A DNA stretch of 64,000 nucleotides from assembly GCF_000025725.1 (NCBI RefSeq), contig NC_013943.1, positions 2,728,001 to 2,792,000 of the forward strand, in the 5' to 3' direction. This DNA is from Denitrovibrio acetiphilus DSM 12809 (lineage in GTDB: Bacteria > Chrysiogenota > Deferribacteres > Deferribacterales > Geovibrionaceae). Of this stretch, positions 32,182 to 40,996 are shown in pieces (positions within the stretch are counted from its first letter, which is position 1; each line of letters starts with the position of its first letter). The notes beneath the pieces were generated by a model that did not search any database, had not been told where the DNA came from, and saw only the letters and a list, made by a program, of their open reading frames with translations. The translations under genes and the position numbers were made by a program.

Positions 32182-33399
32182 ATGGCAAAAGTTCTTATCA
32201 TAGGCGCCGGAGGCGTTGGTAATGTAGTGGCAAAGAAATGTGCTCAGAACAGTGACGTATTCACTGAGATAGTTCTTGCCAGCCGAACCAAAAGCAAATG
32301 TGACGACATAGCCGGTGAAGTTAAAAAACTCTACGGCATAAATATTAAAACCGCAGGCGTTGATGCTGACAATGTCCCTGAGCTTGCCGCACTTCTTAAG
32401 GCAGAAAAGCCTTTCATGGTTATAAACGTCGCTCTCCCATATCAGGATCTAACCATCATGGATGCATGTCTTGAGGCTGAGGTTCATTACCTTGACACCG
32501 CAAACTACGAACCAAAAGACGAAGCACATTTCGAATACAGCTGGCAGTGGGCTTATCAGGATAAATTCAGAGAGAAAGGGCTCATGGCTGTTCTCGGATG
32601 CGGTTTTGACCCGGGTGTCACAAACATATTCTGCGCTTATGCCCAGAAGCATTTTTACGACAGCATAAAAACCATAGACATACTAGACTGTAACGCCGGC
32701 GACCACGGTCACCCGTTCGCTACGAACTTCAACCCTGAGATTAATATCCGTGAAGTAACGCAGGTCGTGCGTCACTGGGAAAAAGGTAAATGGGTGGAAA
32801 CCCCGCCGATACTGAACGAAGACTGTGTTCATTTCCCTTTTGACTACCCCGAGGCAGGCGTAAAAGAGAGTTATCTGCTCTATCACGAAGAGATGGAGTC
32901 GCTTGTTAATAACATAAAAGGGCTTGAAAGAATAAGGTTCTGGATGACATTTTCCGAAAACTACATCAACCACCTGAAAGTGCTTGATAACATAGGCATG
33001 ACCCGCATAGACGAGGTTCAGTTCGAAGGGCAGAAGATAATCCCCCTTCAGTTCCTGAAGGCTCTGCTCCCCGATCCCGGCACACTGGGCACAAACTATA
33101 CCGGCAAGGCTGTGATAGGCTGTGTCTTCAACGGGGAAAAAGCGGGTGAAAACCTACGCAAATATATTTATAACGTATGCGACCATGCAGAATGTTACGA
33201 AGAAGTTCAGGCGCAGGCTGTATCCTACACCACCGGTGTCCCCGCAATGATAGGCGCAATGATGATGGTGAAAGGGATATGGAAGGGCGAGGGCGTTTAT
33301 AACGTTGAACAGCTCGACCCCGACAAATTCATGGACGAACTAAACAGATGCGGTCTGCCGTGGCAGGTTGTTGACTTCGAAGGGGAGCTTCCCGCTTGA
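32182..33399 (+). CDS. Carboxynorspermidine/carboxyspermidine dehydrogenase
   Basis: A 405-residue member of the saccharopine-dehydrogenase-like family. The N-terminal Rossmann motif is clear (KVLIIGAGGVGNVVAKKCA), and the body matches the CANSDH branch (LGCGFDPGVTNIFCAYA, then DILDCNAGDHGHPFATNFNPEINIREV). It joins putrescine (or diaminopropane) with aspartate semialdehyde using NADPH to make carboxy(nor)spermidine. The neighbours encode arginine decarboxylase and the matching decarboxylase, so the putrescine-to-carboxyspermidine reaction is the likely role. Start ATG 32182, 12 bp after speA, with AGGAG. Confidence 0.93.
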   Translation: MAKVLIIGAGGVGNVVAKKCAQNSDVFTEIVLASRTKSKCDDIAGEVKKLYGINIKTAGVDADNVPELAALLKAEKPFMVINVALPYQDLTIMDACLEAEVHYLDTANYEPKDEAHFEYSWQWAYQDKFREKGLMAVLGCGFDPGVTNIFCAYAQKHFYDSIKTIDILDCNAGDHGHPFATNFNPEINIREVTQVVRHWEKGKWVETPPILNEDCVHFPFDYPEAGVKESYLLYHEEMESLVNNIKGLERIRFWMTFSENYINHLKVLDNIGMTRIDEVQFEGQKIIPLQFLKALLPDPGTLGTNYTGKAVIGCVFNGEKAGENLRKYIYNVCDHAECYEEVQAQAVSYTTGVPAMIGAMMMVKGIWKGEGVYNVEQLDPDKFMDELNRCGLPWQVVDFEGELPA

Positions 33400-34556
33400 G
33401 AGACAAAAAGGCTCTTGCCGATTTCCCGAAAGAGATAACAGGCAGGGTAAAAACTCCCTGCTACCTCATAAGCCGTGACGTAATAAAGTGCAACTGCGAG
33501 TTGCTTGATTATGTCCAGAAACATACAGGGGCAAAAATCCTGCTGGCTCTGAAAGCATTTGCTATGCCTGCGGTTTTCCCTCTGATATCTGAATATCTCC
33601 ACGGCGTATGTGCCAGCGGACCGATAGAAGCACAGATGGGGCGTGAGGAATTCGGCAGAGAGGTGCATACATACAGCCCCGCTTTCACTGATGAACAATT
33701 TGAGCGCACCGTAAGATATTCTGACCATATAGTTTTTAACTCTGTAAGCCAGTGGAAGCTTTTCAAAGATAAGATACCGGCAGAGAAAGAAGTAGGTTTG
33801 AGAGTTAATCCGGGGCACGCAGAGGTTGAGGTTGATCTTTATAACCCCTGCATCTCAGGATCACGGTTCGGTGTTAATCCCGCCGACCTCGAAGGTGTTG
33901 ACCTAAAAGGAATTGACGGTCTGCATTTCCACGCAATGTGCGAGCAGAACTCTGATGTTCTTGTCCGCATACTTGAAAGCTTTGAAAAGCGCTTCGGTCA
34001 TTTAATCCCACAGATGAAGTGGATTAACTTCGGCGGCGGACATCACATCACAAGGGACGACTACGATGTTGACCTGCTTATTGAAACAGTACTCAGCTTC
34101 CGTGAACGTTACAATGGGATCAGGGTTTACCTTGAACCGGGTGAGGCCGTTGTGCTGAACGCAGGTGTGTTCGTAACGTCTGTTCTGGACACTATAAAGA
34201 ACGGTGTTGATATCGCTGTAATGGACTGCTCCGCAGAAACACACATGCCCGATGTACTCGCTATGCCTTACCGTCCGCACCTGATAGAAGCGGATGAGGC
34301 AGGGAAAAAAGCACACACATACAAATTAGGCGGCATATCATGTCTTGCGGGTGATTTCATCGGAACATATTCATTTGAACACGAGCTTAAGCGAGGCGAC
34401 AGACTGGTTTTCACAGATATGGCACTCTACTCATTTGTCAAGAATACGAGTTTCAACGGGGTTGAACTTCCGGATCTTGCGGTATTTGACAACTCCGGCG
34501 CTGTCGAGGTCGTACGCAGATTCGGCTACGCAGACTATAAGGGGCGATTATCATGA
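33396..34556 (+). CDS. nspC: Carboxynorspermidine/carboxyspermidine decarboxylase
   Basis: 386 residues, PLP-dependent fold III decarboxylase. The lysine is in ILLALKAFAMPAVF; the specific motif CASGPIEAQMGREEFG and the glycines of WINFGGGHHITRDDYD fit the NspC branch. It removes CO2 from carboxyspermidine to give spermidine. Translation starts at a TTG that overlaps the stop of the previous gene (TTGA), so coupling is tight. Its end overlaps the speB start by 4 bp. Confidence 0.93.
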   Translation: MRDKKALADFPKEITGRVKTPCYLISRDVIKCNCELLDYVQKHTGAKILLALKAFAMPAVFPLISEYLHGVCASGPIEAQMGREEFGREVHTYSPAFTDEQFERTVRYSDHIVFNSVSQWKLFKDKIPAEKEVGLRVNPGHAEVEVDLYNPCISGSRFGVNPADLEGVDLKGIDGLHFHAMCEQNSDVLVRILESFEKRFGHLIPQMKWINFGGGHHITRDDYDVDLLIETVLSFRERYNGIRVYLEPGEAVVLNAGVFVTSVLDTIKNGVDIAVMDCSAETHMPDVLAMPYRPHLIEADEAGKKAHTYKLGGISCLAGDFIGTYSFEHELKRGDRLVFTDMALYSFVKNTSFNGVELPDLAVFDNSGAVEVVRRFGYADYKGRLS

Positions 34557-35413
34557 ACGAAATTTTAAACTTTCACGGTGACGATGTAACACCTTCTGCT
34601 CCAGAGGAAGCATACTTTCACGTAATCCCTGTACCCTACGAACAAACTGTATCTTTTGGCGTGGGTACTGCTGAAGGACCGGAGGCAATCCTTAAAACTT
34701 CGGCACAGCTCGAAACATTCGACAGCAAATCAATACCTGCCGAGCTGGGGATATATACCGCTCCCCCTGTTGACTGCACAGGAGCAATAAAAGATACTCT
34801 GCTGAACATAACATCCGCTGTAAACAGTACGCTGCAAATGGACAAAACACCAGTGGTTCTGGGCGGAGAGCACACCGTAACATATGGAGTGATTGAAGCA
34901 TTATATAAGAAGTACGGAAAAGATTTCTGCGTGGTACAGTTCGATGCACATGCTGACCTCCGGGACTCATATGATGGCACAAAATTCAGCCACGCATGCG
35001 TGATGAAGCGCATATTTGATCTGGATATCCCTTTTTATCAGCTGGGCACAAGGAGCTACAGCATAGAGGAACACAACCTCCGTCTGCGCCACAACATACA
35101 CTTTATGGATGCGGAAGAGCTCTGCTCCGGCGGTGACGAAACATTCGTACTCCCGCCGTATTTTCCGAAAAATATATTCATAACATTCGACATAGATGCA
35201 CTCGATGCTGCTATAATGCCGGCAACTGGAACCCCTGTTCCCGGAGGACTGGGCTGGTATCAATCGCTGAAACTCATAGAAAAAGCACTGAGCGGACGAA
35301 AATGCATAGGATTTGACGTTGTGGAATTCTCCCCTATAGAAGGATTTCACGGGTATGACTTCACTGCGGCACAGCTTGTCTACAACATCATGGGTATTAT
35401 CCACAGATCCTAA
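34553..35413 (+). CDS. speB: Agmatinase
   Basis: 286 residues of the ureohydrolase family with the manganese ligands in GGEHTVTYG, QFDAHADLRDSY and TFDIDALDAAI. It splits agmatine into putrescine and urea, linking speA to the carboxyspermidine branch. Overlaps nspC by 4 bp (ATGA). Length and motifs are complete. Confidence 0.94.
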   Translation: MNEILNFHGDDVTPSAPEEAYFHVIPVPYEQTVSFGVGTAEGPEAILKTSAQLETFDSKSIPAELGIYTAPPVDCTGAIKDTLLNITSAVNSTLQMDKTPVVLGGEHTVTYGVIEALYKKYGKDFCVVQFDAHADLRDSYDGTKFSHACVMKRIFDLDIPFYQLGTRSYSIEEHNLRLRHNIHFMDAEELCSGGDETFVLPPYFPKNIFITFDIDALDAAIMPATGTPVPGGLGWYQSLKLIEKALSGRKCIGFDVVEFSPIEGFHGYDFTAAQLVYNIMGIIHRS

Positions 35414-35479
35414 CTTCATTCATACTTACAAATTATGACATCTTACATTATAATTAAGAATGTATAAGTGAGGTGTTAT

Positions 35480-35815
35480 ATGATGATTGACTGGATGTAT
35501 TTCCGAGCCGGATGCACTTCCTGTAAAAAAGCAATGGCGGTCTTCAGCCACAAAGATATTGAAGTCAAAGAAACTGTTGAAGCCAGAAAGATTAAGATTG
35601 AGCCTGACGAGGCGTGGGAAATGCTCTCTTCCGGTAAAAAGATCATAGTAGCCAAGGGGAATAAATTTGTAGAAACAGACACTGCGGATGCCGACAGATT
35701 TGACATTCTCCAGATAGCAATGGGCAGAAGCGGGACACTGCGTGCACCAACAATACGAATAGGCGACACATGGATTGTCGGCTACAACGAAGAGGTCTAC
35801 AATACTAAGATATGA
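35480..35815 (+). CDS. ArsC/Spx-like thioredoxin-fold protein
   Basis: About 111 residues from ATG 35480, which follows GAGGTG; a GTG at 35468 is also in frame. The thioredoxin-like fold carries a CTSCKKA motif near residue 13, the same place as the active Cys-x-x-Cys of Spx or glutaredoxin-like proteins. The C-terminal half (SGTLRAPTIRIGDTWIVGYNEEVY) ends like a glutaredoxin-type domain. The Arg that positions arsenate in true ArsC (R-x-P pattern) has no clear match, so arsenate reductase activity should not be assumed. A stress-linked thiol protein is the safer reading. A terminator follows. Confidence 0.65.
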   Translation: MMIDWMYFRAGCTSCKKAMAVFSHKDIEVKETVEARKIKIEPDEAWEMLSSGKKIIVAKGNKFVETDTADADRFDILQIAMGRSGTLRAPTIRIGDTWIVGYNEEVYNTKI

Positions 35816-35820
35816 CTGTT

Positions 35821-35848
35821 ACTCCTCCTGCTATCAGGGGGAGTTTTA
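35821..35848 (+). terminator. Terminator after the thioredoxin-fold gene
   Basis: ACTCCTCCTG pairs with CAGGGGGAGT (one wobble) around CTAT, followed by TTTTAAT. Confidence 0.85.
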
Positions 35849-35918
35849 ATAAGTAACGCTCAGTCTGCATAGTCCATAATAGACTTCCCCCGTTAATATT
35901 TTTCTGTTATAAGTAGCC

Positions 35919-36671
35919 ATGTGTCTAATCTTATTCGCCTACAATACGCATCCAGAATATAAGCTCATACTCGCCGCCAACAGGGACGAATTTTATAAGC
36001 GTCCAACCAGGCAGGCGCATTGGCACGGCACAAACCCGGGCATACTCTCAGGTATTGACAAATACGCAGGGGGAACATGGATGGGCATCAGCGAAAATGG
36101 GAGACTGGCTGCTCTGACAAATTACCGCAACCCTGCCGACATGCAGCCGCACCGAGCATCACGGGGCAAGCTTGTTTACGACTTCCTCAAAAGCAGCCTG
36201 AACGCCACTAGCTACAGCGGTGTACTCACAGAAACAGCAAAACAGTATAACGGATATAACCTGATATTTGGCGATGTGGATAATCTCTGCTACTATTCAA
36301 ATAAAATCGGCGATGTACTGGAACTGAATACCGGAATATACGGACTCAGTAATCACCTGCTGGATACTCCCTGGTCAAAAGTAACGAATGGAAAGACAAA
36401 ACTCCGCTCTGTCATAAATCGTGAGTTCTTCACAGAAGACCTGCTCAGCATGATGCATGACGAAACCATAGCTCCGGACGATCAGCTCCCAAGCACAGGT
36501 ATTAGCAGTGAAAAAGAGAAAATGCTTTCCCCGATGTTCATAAAAAGCGCAGAATACGGCACCAGATGCACCTCAGTGATCCTTGTGGACAGAGCCGGAG
36601 CGGTAACTTTCACTGAACGGTCTTTCAATTCTGAAAACACTTCAGACGTTTCTTTCAGGTTCAGGCTCTAA
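35919..36671 (+). CDS. NRDE-family (TANGO2-like) protein
   Basis: 250 residues beginning with MCLILFAYNTHPEYKLILAANRDEFYKRP, the defining Cys2 and NRDE region of the family, and then YAGGTWMGISENGRLAALTNYRN. The N-terminal Cys can become residue 1 after methionine removal, as in Ntn-type hydrolases. Relatives (TANGO2) are linked with haem handling and lipid metabolism, but no firm bacterial function is known. Its stop overlaps the start of the next gene. Confidence 0.85.
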   Translation: MCLILFAYNTHPEYKLILAANRDEFYKRPTRQAHWHGTNPGILSGIDKYAGGTWMGISENGRLAALTNYRNPADMQPHRASRGKLVYDFLKSSLNATSYSGVLTETAKQYNGYNLIFGDVDNLCYYSNKIGDVLELNTGIYGLSNHLLDTPWSKVTNGKTKLRSVINREFFTEDLLSMMHDETIAPDDQLPSTGISSEKEKMLSPMFIKSAEYGTRCTSVILVDRAGAVTFTERSFNSENTSDVSFRFRL

Positions 36672-37228
36672 TGTTTACTGTACTAACTCCTGCACACATC
36701 TCAATTGAAATAAAGAAATCACAGTTCATAGCCCATATTCTCCCCTATCATGCCTTTGATGAATATATGAAAAAGCTGAGATCCGAACACCCGAAGGGGA
36801 GGCATTTTGTATGGGCGGTTCGTTATCTCAACGAGCTGGGACAGATTGTTGAAAACTGTTCTGACGACGGCGAACCTAAAAACACCAGCGGCAAACCGAC
36901 TCTGAAAGTTTTACAGGGGCATGGGATAATCAATGCCGCAATCATAACCGTACGCTACTTCGGCGGAGTAAAGCTCGGCACAGGCGGGCTGGTTCGTGCA
37001 TATAATGATGCGGGGCAGGAAGCCGTGCTGAAATCTGATCTCGTTAGCACAGACAGCCTGAACGTCCTCACCGTAAGCATCCCGTATGACATGACCAGAC
37101 AGGCGGAATATCACATAGACAGGCTCGGTCTTAAAGTTCTGTCAAAAGACTTCGACGGAGAGGGAGCGACACTGACGGTGCAAGGGGAAAGCAGAAAGCT
37201 GAAAGAGCTCGCAGATTCGGTAAAATAG
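36671..37228 (+). CDS. YigZ/IMPACT-family protein (UPF0029)
   Basis: 185 residues. The N-terminal domain shows the signature ITVRYFGGVKLGTGGLVRAYNDAGQEAV together with EIKKSQFIAHILP and DDGEPKNTSGKP. The C-terminal ferredoxin-like DUF1949 domain follows. Bacterial members are thought to act in translation quality control or RNA binding, without firm proof. The ATG overlaps the stop of the NRDE gene, so they are coupled. The 260-bp gap to 37489 holds no gene that I can support. Confidence 0.87.
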   Translation: MFTVLTPAHISIEIKKSQFIAHILPYHAFDEYMKKLRSEHPKGRHFVWAVRYLNELGQIVENCSDDGEPKNTSGKPTLKVLQGHGIINAAIITVRYFGGVKLGTGGLVRAYNDAGQEAVLKSDLVSTDSLNVLTVSIPYDMTRQAEYHIDRLGLKVLSKDFDGEGATLTVQGESRKLKELADSVK

Positions 37229-37489
37229 ATTCCCACGGGTAAACCCATGGTTCTATTGCTTCGTCATTACATTCCCCGCAATGACTTATAAGCTCTAAAG
37301 CTGTGATTAGCTCATTCATCCACACATAAATGCGTGGTGTTCTGTCTTCCACCGCATAAACGAGCCCTCTGCAAAAATAAATACAGAGAGCTCTAATCAT
37401 TGTTCATCAGACGAAACATCCGCCGGACTTTCTCTCTGCTATAGAAACAGTCATCGGCATTCTGCTATAAACCAAGTAGCGCTTAATGA

Positions 37490-39070
37490 TCACAGAAACG
37501 AAAATCTTTCTACGTCAAACACCCCTTTGTCACTTATCTTAAGAGCAGGGATAACCAGAAGAGCCATAAATGAGAGAGTCATAAAAGGAGCCCTGAGCTT
37601 TGTCCCCATATCTTTTACTTTGCTGTCGAGCTTTCTGTAGGTCTCTGCTGTTTCATATCCGTCGGTGTCTGTCATCAGACCTGCAACAGGGAGCGGAAGC
37701 TCCATACGGTCAGCCCCGTCAACAACGGCAAGACCGCCCTTATTGCTGATTATAATATTAACAGCTTCTGCTATACTTTTATCGTCACAACCAACACAAA
37801 TAATGTTGTGAGAATCGTGGGCAACACTGGAAGCTATCGCTCCTCTTTGAAGCCCGAAATTCTTTATATACCCAACTGCCGGAGCTTTATCTTTATATCT
37901 GTTAACAACCGTTATTTTGAGAATATCATCATTATCTGCCGGAACAGCTCTTATCCGCCCGGTAATGAGTCTGCCGTCTGTAACAGTTATCACATCCGCC
38001 ATCGACTTTTCGTCGGAAGCGAAGTCAGAAGCCTGCTTTGCGGATGCGTCAAATCTGTTAACTGGTTCTGTCTGTACAGAGTTCAGCAGGGGTTTTCCGT
38101 CCTTCGCACAGAGCGTTCCTTTTATATATGTTTCAAGAACATTCATATTTTCGTCAAGACTGTCCACTAATATCATATCGGCGCTGTCACCAACTCTCAG
38201 AAGTCCGCAATCCAGCCCGTAATGCTCCACAGGGGTAAGACAGGCAGATGTGAGGACATTCATAGGGTCAACACCCAGAGATATAGCTTTCTTCACCAGC
38301 AGGTTAATATGCCCTTCCACAAGATCATCAGGGTGAATGTCGTCACTGCAAAGCATACACATCTTTGAATATTTCCACATAAGGGGCGAAAGCTCCGCAA
38401 AGTTTTTTGCAGCGGAACCCTCACGTACCTGTATCTTCATACCGTGGGATATCTTCTCTTCCCCTTCGGCATATGAAACAGCTTCATGGTCGGTTGTAAT
38501 GCCTGCTGCGATGTACCGGACAAGATCGGCACCTGAAAGCATAGGCGCATGTCCGTCTACCACACGTCCTGCATCCAGTGCGGCTTTTATCTTCTCTTTT
38601 ATAGTTTCTGAATCCCCAAGCACACCGGGTACATTCATCATCTCGCTGAGATATTTAATACGGTCGTCCTTGAAGAGCTCCCGTATATCCCCAACAGTAA
38701 TCTCCCCCCCTGCTGTTTCAAAAGGGGTGGCAGGAACACATGACGGCGCACCGAAATAAAACCTGAAAGGTGTCTCCTCTCCGTTTTCTACCATAAACCT
38801 TACACCGTCGGCTCCCAGCACATTACATATCTCGTGGGGGTCAGACACAGAAGCCCCTGTACCATGAACAGAAGCAAGTCTGGCAAACTCTGTTGGCACA
38901 AGCATAGAGCTTTCCACATGAACATGAGAATCGATAAAGGGGGGAAGTATGTAGTTCTTATAACGTCTCCTCTCCTTTGTTATCTCAGTTATTATTCCAT
39001 TATCAAATGTTATCGTACCTGAGTACGTCTCTTTGTTTTTTACGTCTACTATATTTCCAGATATCTGCAT
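37490..39070 (-). CDS. ade: Adenine deaminase
   Basis: 526 residues of the amidohydrolase superfamily. Metal ligands are in PPFIDSHVHVESSML, further histidines in VVDGHAPMLSG and ITTDHEA, and the C-terminal family region in SVAHDSHNIICVGCDD. It converts adenine to hypoxanthine for purine salvage. It lies 4 bp after the purine permease gene on the same strand, which supports an uptake-and-use pair. Complete. Confidence 0.95.
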   Translation of the reverse strand: MQISGNIVDVKNKETYSGTITFDNGIITEITKERRRYKNYILPPFIDSHVHVESSMLVPTEFARLASVHGTGASVSDPHEICNVLGADGVRFMVENGEETPFRFYFGAPSCVPATPFETAGGEITVGDIRELFKDDRIKYLSEMMNVPGVLGDSETIKEKIKAALDAGRVVDGHAPMLSGADLVRYIAAGITTDHEAVSYAEGEEKISHGMKIQVREGSAAKNFAELSPLMWKYSKMCMLCSDDIHPDDLVEGHINLLVKKAISLGVDPMNVLTSACLTPVEHYGLDCGLLRVGDSADMILVDSLDENMNVLETYIKGTLCAKDGKPLLNSVQTEPVNRFDASAKQASDFASDEKSMADVITVTDGRLITGRIRAVPADNDDILKITVVNRYKDKAPAVGYIKNFGLQRGAIASSVAHDSHNIICVGCDDKSIAEAVNIIISNKGGLAVVDGADRMELPLPVAGLMTDTDGYETAETYRKLDSKVKDMGTKLRAPFMTLSFMALLVIPALKISDKGVFDVERFSFL

Positions 39071-39074
39071 AATA

Positions 39075-40409
39075 TTATCCTGCGAACCATATATATCTGA
39101 CCAGAAGGAGCAGCGAACAAATATGTATCGCCGGACTGGTCTTCAGAAATTTTCCACTAAATACCGACAGCACGCTATAGGAGATAAATCCAAAAGCAAT
39201 ACCGTCTGTCATGCTTACGGTGAGCTGCATCACCATCATAGTCAAAAACGCCGGGATAGCCTCTGCCGGGTCTGTCCACAAAACGTCCTTGGCCGATTTC
39301 ATCATCATCACACCGATAATGATCAGTGCCGGAGCTGTCACAGGGTACAGCATAATATCATCGCCGACGGGCATCCCCCCGCCCACCATCTTAACAATTG
39401 GGCTGAAGAAAGGAGTGATAAGGAAAAACAGACCTGTAACCACAGCAGCAAGACCTGTCTTCGCTCCTGCACTCATACCTGCGGAGCTTTCCACATAGTT
39501 TGTAAGGGTGGATGTACCCAGAAGAGCACCGACTACGGTACCGCTCGAATCAGCAAGAAAAGCGTTTCTGTTTATATCTACCTTCCCGTCAGGCTTTACA
39601 ATCCCAAGCTCAGGCCCCAGACCTATCAGTGTCCCCATAGTGTCGAATATATTCAGAAACAGAAATATTGCGATAACTACGATGATGTCCACGGAAAACA
39701 TCCCTGAGAAATCAGCCTCTAAAAACGTGGGCGCCATAGAAGGAGGAGCACCGACAATGCCATTATAGTGGATCATGCCGAAAGCAAGCCCCACAAGGGT
39801 CGTCAGTATAATTCCGTAGAGTATTGCACCCGCCTTCTTCCTCACGACAAAAGCGCTTGTCACGAGCAGTCCGAATATAGCAAGAGCAACAGGCGGAGCA
39901 GTAAGGTCTCCGATACCTACATATGTGCCCGGAGCGGGAACTATTATCCCTGACCACTCAAAGCCTATCAGGGCTATCATAAGCCCTATCCCTACTGTTA
40001 TCCCCGCATTCAGTGACTGAGGGATCGCATCGAGAATCACCTTACGGATGTTAGTAAGGGAGAGAATAAAGAAAAGTATGCCTGCGATACAAATAACCGC
40101 CAGAGCTTTCTCCCAAGGGATCTGCATACCGAGAACTACTGCAAATGCAAAATAGAAGTTGTGCCCCATGGCAGGGCCAAGAGCTAACGGATAATTAGCT
40201 GAAATCCCCATGAGTATAGACGCAAAAGCCGAGCTGAGGCATGTTGCGGTGAAAACTGCGCCAAAATCCATCCCGGCAGCAGAAAGCACAACAGGCTGCA
40301 CAAAAACAATATAGGCAATAGTCATGAAGGTAGTTGTTCCACCGAGAAACTCGGTAGACAAAGATGAACCCCGGTCGTTCACCTTAAAAAAACGTAATAA
40401 TGAATTCAT
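39075..40409 (-). CDS. NCS2-family adenine/purine permease (AzgA-like)
   Basis: 444 residues with about 12-14 membrane spans. The AzgA subgroup marks are visible: TEFLGGTTTFMTIAYIVFVQP at the start, ANYPLALGPAMGHNFYFAF, and TPFFSPIVKMVGGGMP. It imports purine bases, most likely adenine and hypoxanthine, by proton symport through the inner membrane. It precedes ade by 4 bp; the Shine-Dalgarno site is weak but clear (AGAGG). I looked for a purine riboswitch in the 100 bp upstream and saw none. Confidence 0.93.
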   Translation of the reverse strand: MNSLLRFFKVNDRGSSLSTEFLGGTTTFMTIAYIVFVQPVVLSAAGMDFGAVFTATCLSSAFASILMGISANYPLALGPAMGHNFYFAFAVVLGMQIPWEKALAVICIAGILFFILSLTNIRKVILDAIPQSLNAGITVGIGLMIALIGFEWSGIIVPAPGTYVGIGDLTAPPVALAIFGLLVTSAFVVRKKAGAILYGIILTTLVGLAFGMIHYNGIVGAPPSMAPTFLEADFSGMFSVDIIVVIAIFLFLNIFDTMGTLIGLGPELGIVKPDGKVDINRNAFLADSSGTVVGALLGTSTLTNYVESSAGMSAGAKTGLAAVVTGLFFLITPFFSPIVKMVGGGMPVGDDIMLYPVTAPALIIIGVMMMKSAKDVLWTDPAEAIPAFLTMMVMQLTVSMTDGIAFGFISYSVLSVFSGKFLKTSPAIHICSLLLLVRYIWFAG

Positions 40410-40568
40410 AAAAGACCTCTTCGATTTTCAAACCTCATATATTGAGGGAATAATTAATAATTTCTATTGTGTAAATTACATTTCTAGCTAACTATACATC
40501 ATACGTTGTAAAAGTGAATGAATACTTTGACGGGTACACTATTTTTTAAACTTTTAGGACAAAAACCT

Positions 40569-40949
40569 ATGACTCAACACGTTAAAAAGCTTATAGCCGG
40601 CGGTCTGGGGCTTCTTTTTCTGATACTGGGGCTTGTGGGAATACTGCTCCCTGTACTGCCTACAACACCTTTTTTGCTTCTAGCCTCATTTTTCTTTATG
40701 AGAAGCTCCGACAGAATGCATAAGTGGCTGCTCAACCATAAACTTTTCGGGCCTACTATAAGAAGCTACATGAACCATAGGGCGCTTAAAAAGAGTACAA
40801 AGGTTAAAGCACTGTCAACCCTCTGGCTGTCTCTTTCCATTTCAATTTACATAGTTGAAATCATATACATAGACATACTTCTTATTGTCGTCGGTTTGTG
40901 TGTCAGCTGGTATCTCCTCTCTCTTAAAACCTTAGCTGAGGAAGCATAA
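40569..40949 (+). CDS. DUF454 (YbaN-like) membrane protein
   Basis: 126 residues from ATG 40569 (AGGA upstream); an ATG at 40518 would add 17 residues not typical of the family. Three to four membrane helices. The family core is LIAGGLGLLFLILGLVGILLPVLPTTPFLLLASFFFMRSS. No biochemical role is established. It points away from the purine genes and stands 47 bp ahead of the phospholipase D-like gene, with which it may be transcribed. Confidence 0.82.
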   Translation: MTQHVKKLIAGGLGLLFLILGLVGILLPVLPTTPFLLLASFFFMRSSDRMHKWLLNHKLFGPTIRSYMNHRALKKSTKVKALSTLWLSLSISIYIVEIIYIDILLIVVGLCVSWYLLSLKTLAEEA

Positions 40950-40996
40950 GCTACTGCTGATTTGCTTTTTTCGCTCTCTCGTCTATAATAACTTAT

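Noticed and set aside
35480-35815. Calling this gene arsenate reductase arsC
   Set aside because: Only the thioredoxin-like fold and CxxC are clear; the arsenate-positioning arginine pattern is not, and no ars genes are nearby.
39033-39707. A 224-codon plus-strand reading frame
   Set aside because: Antisense to the purine permease gene, with His/Lys/Cys-rich nonsense composition.
40410-40517. A purine riboswitch ahead of the purine permease
   Set aside because: No three-way-junction pattern or conserved loop sequences were found in the leader.
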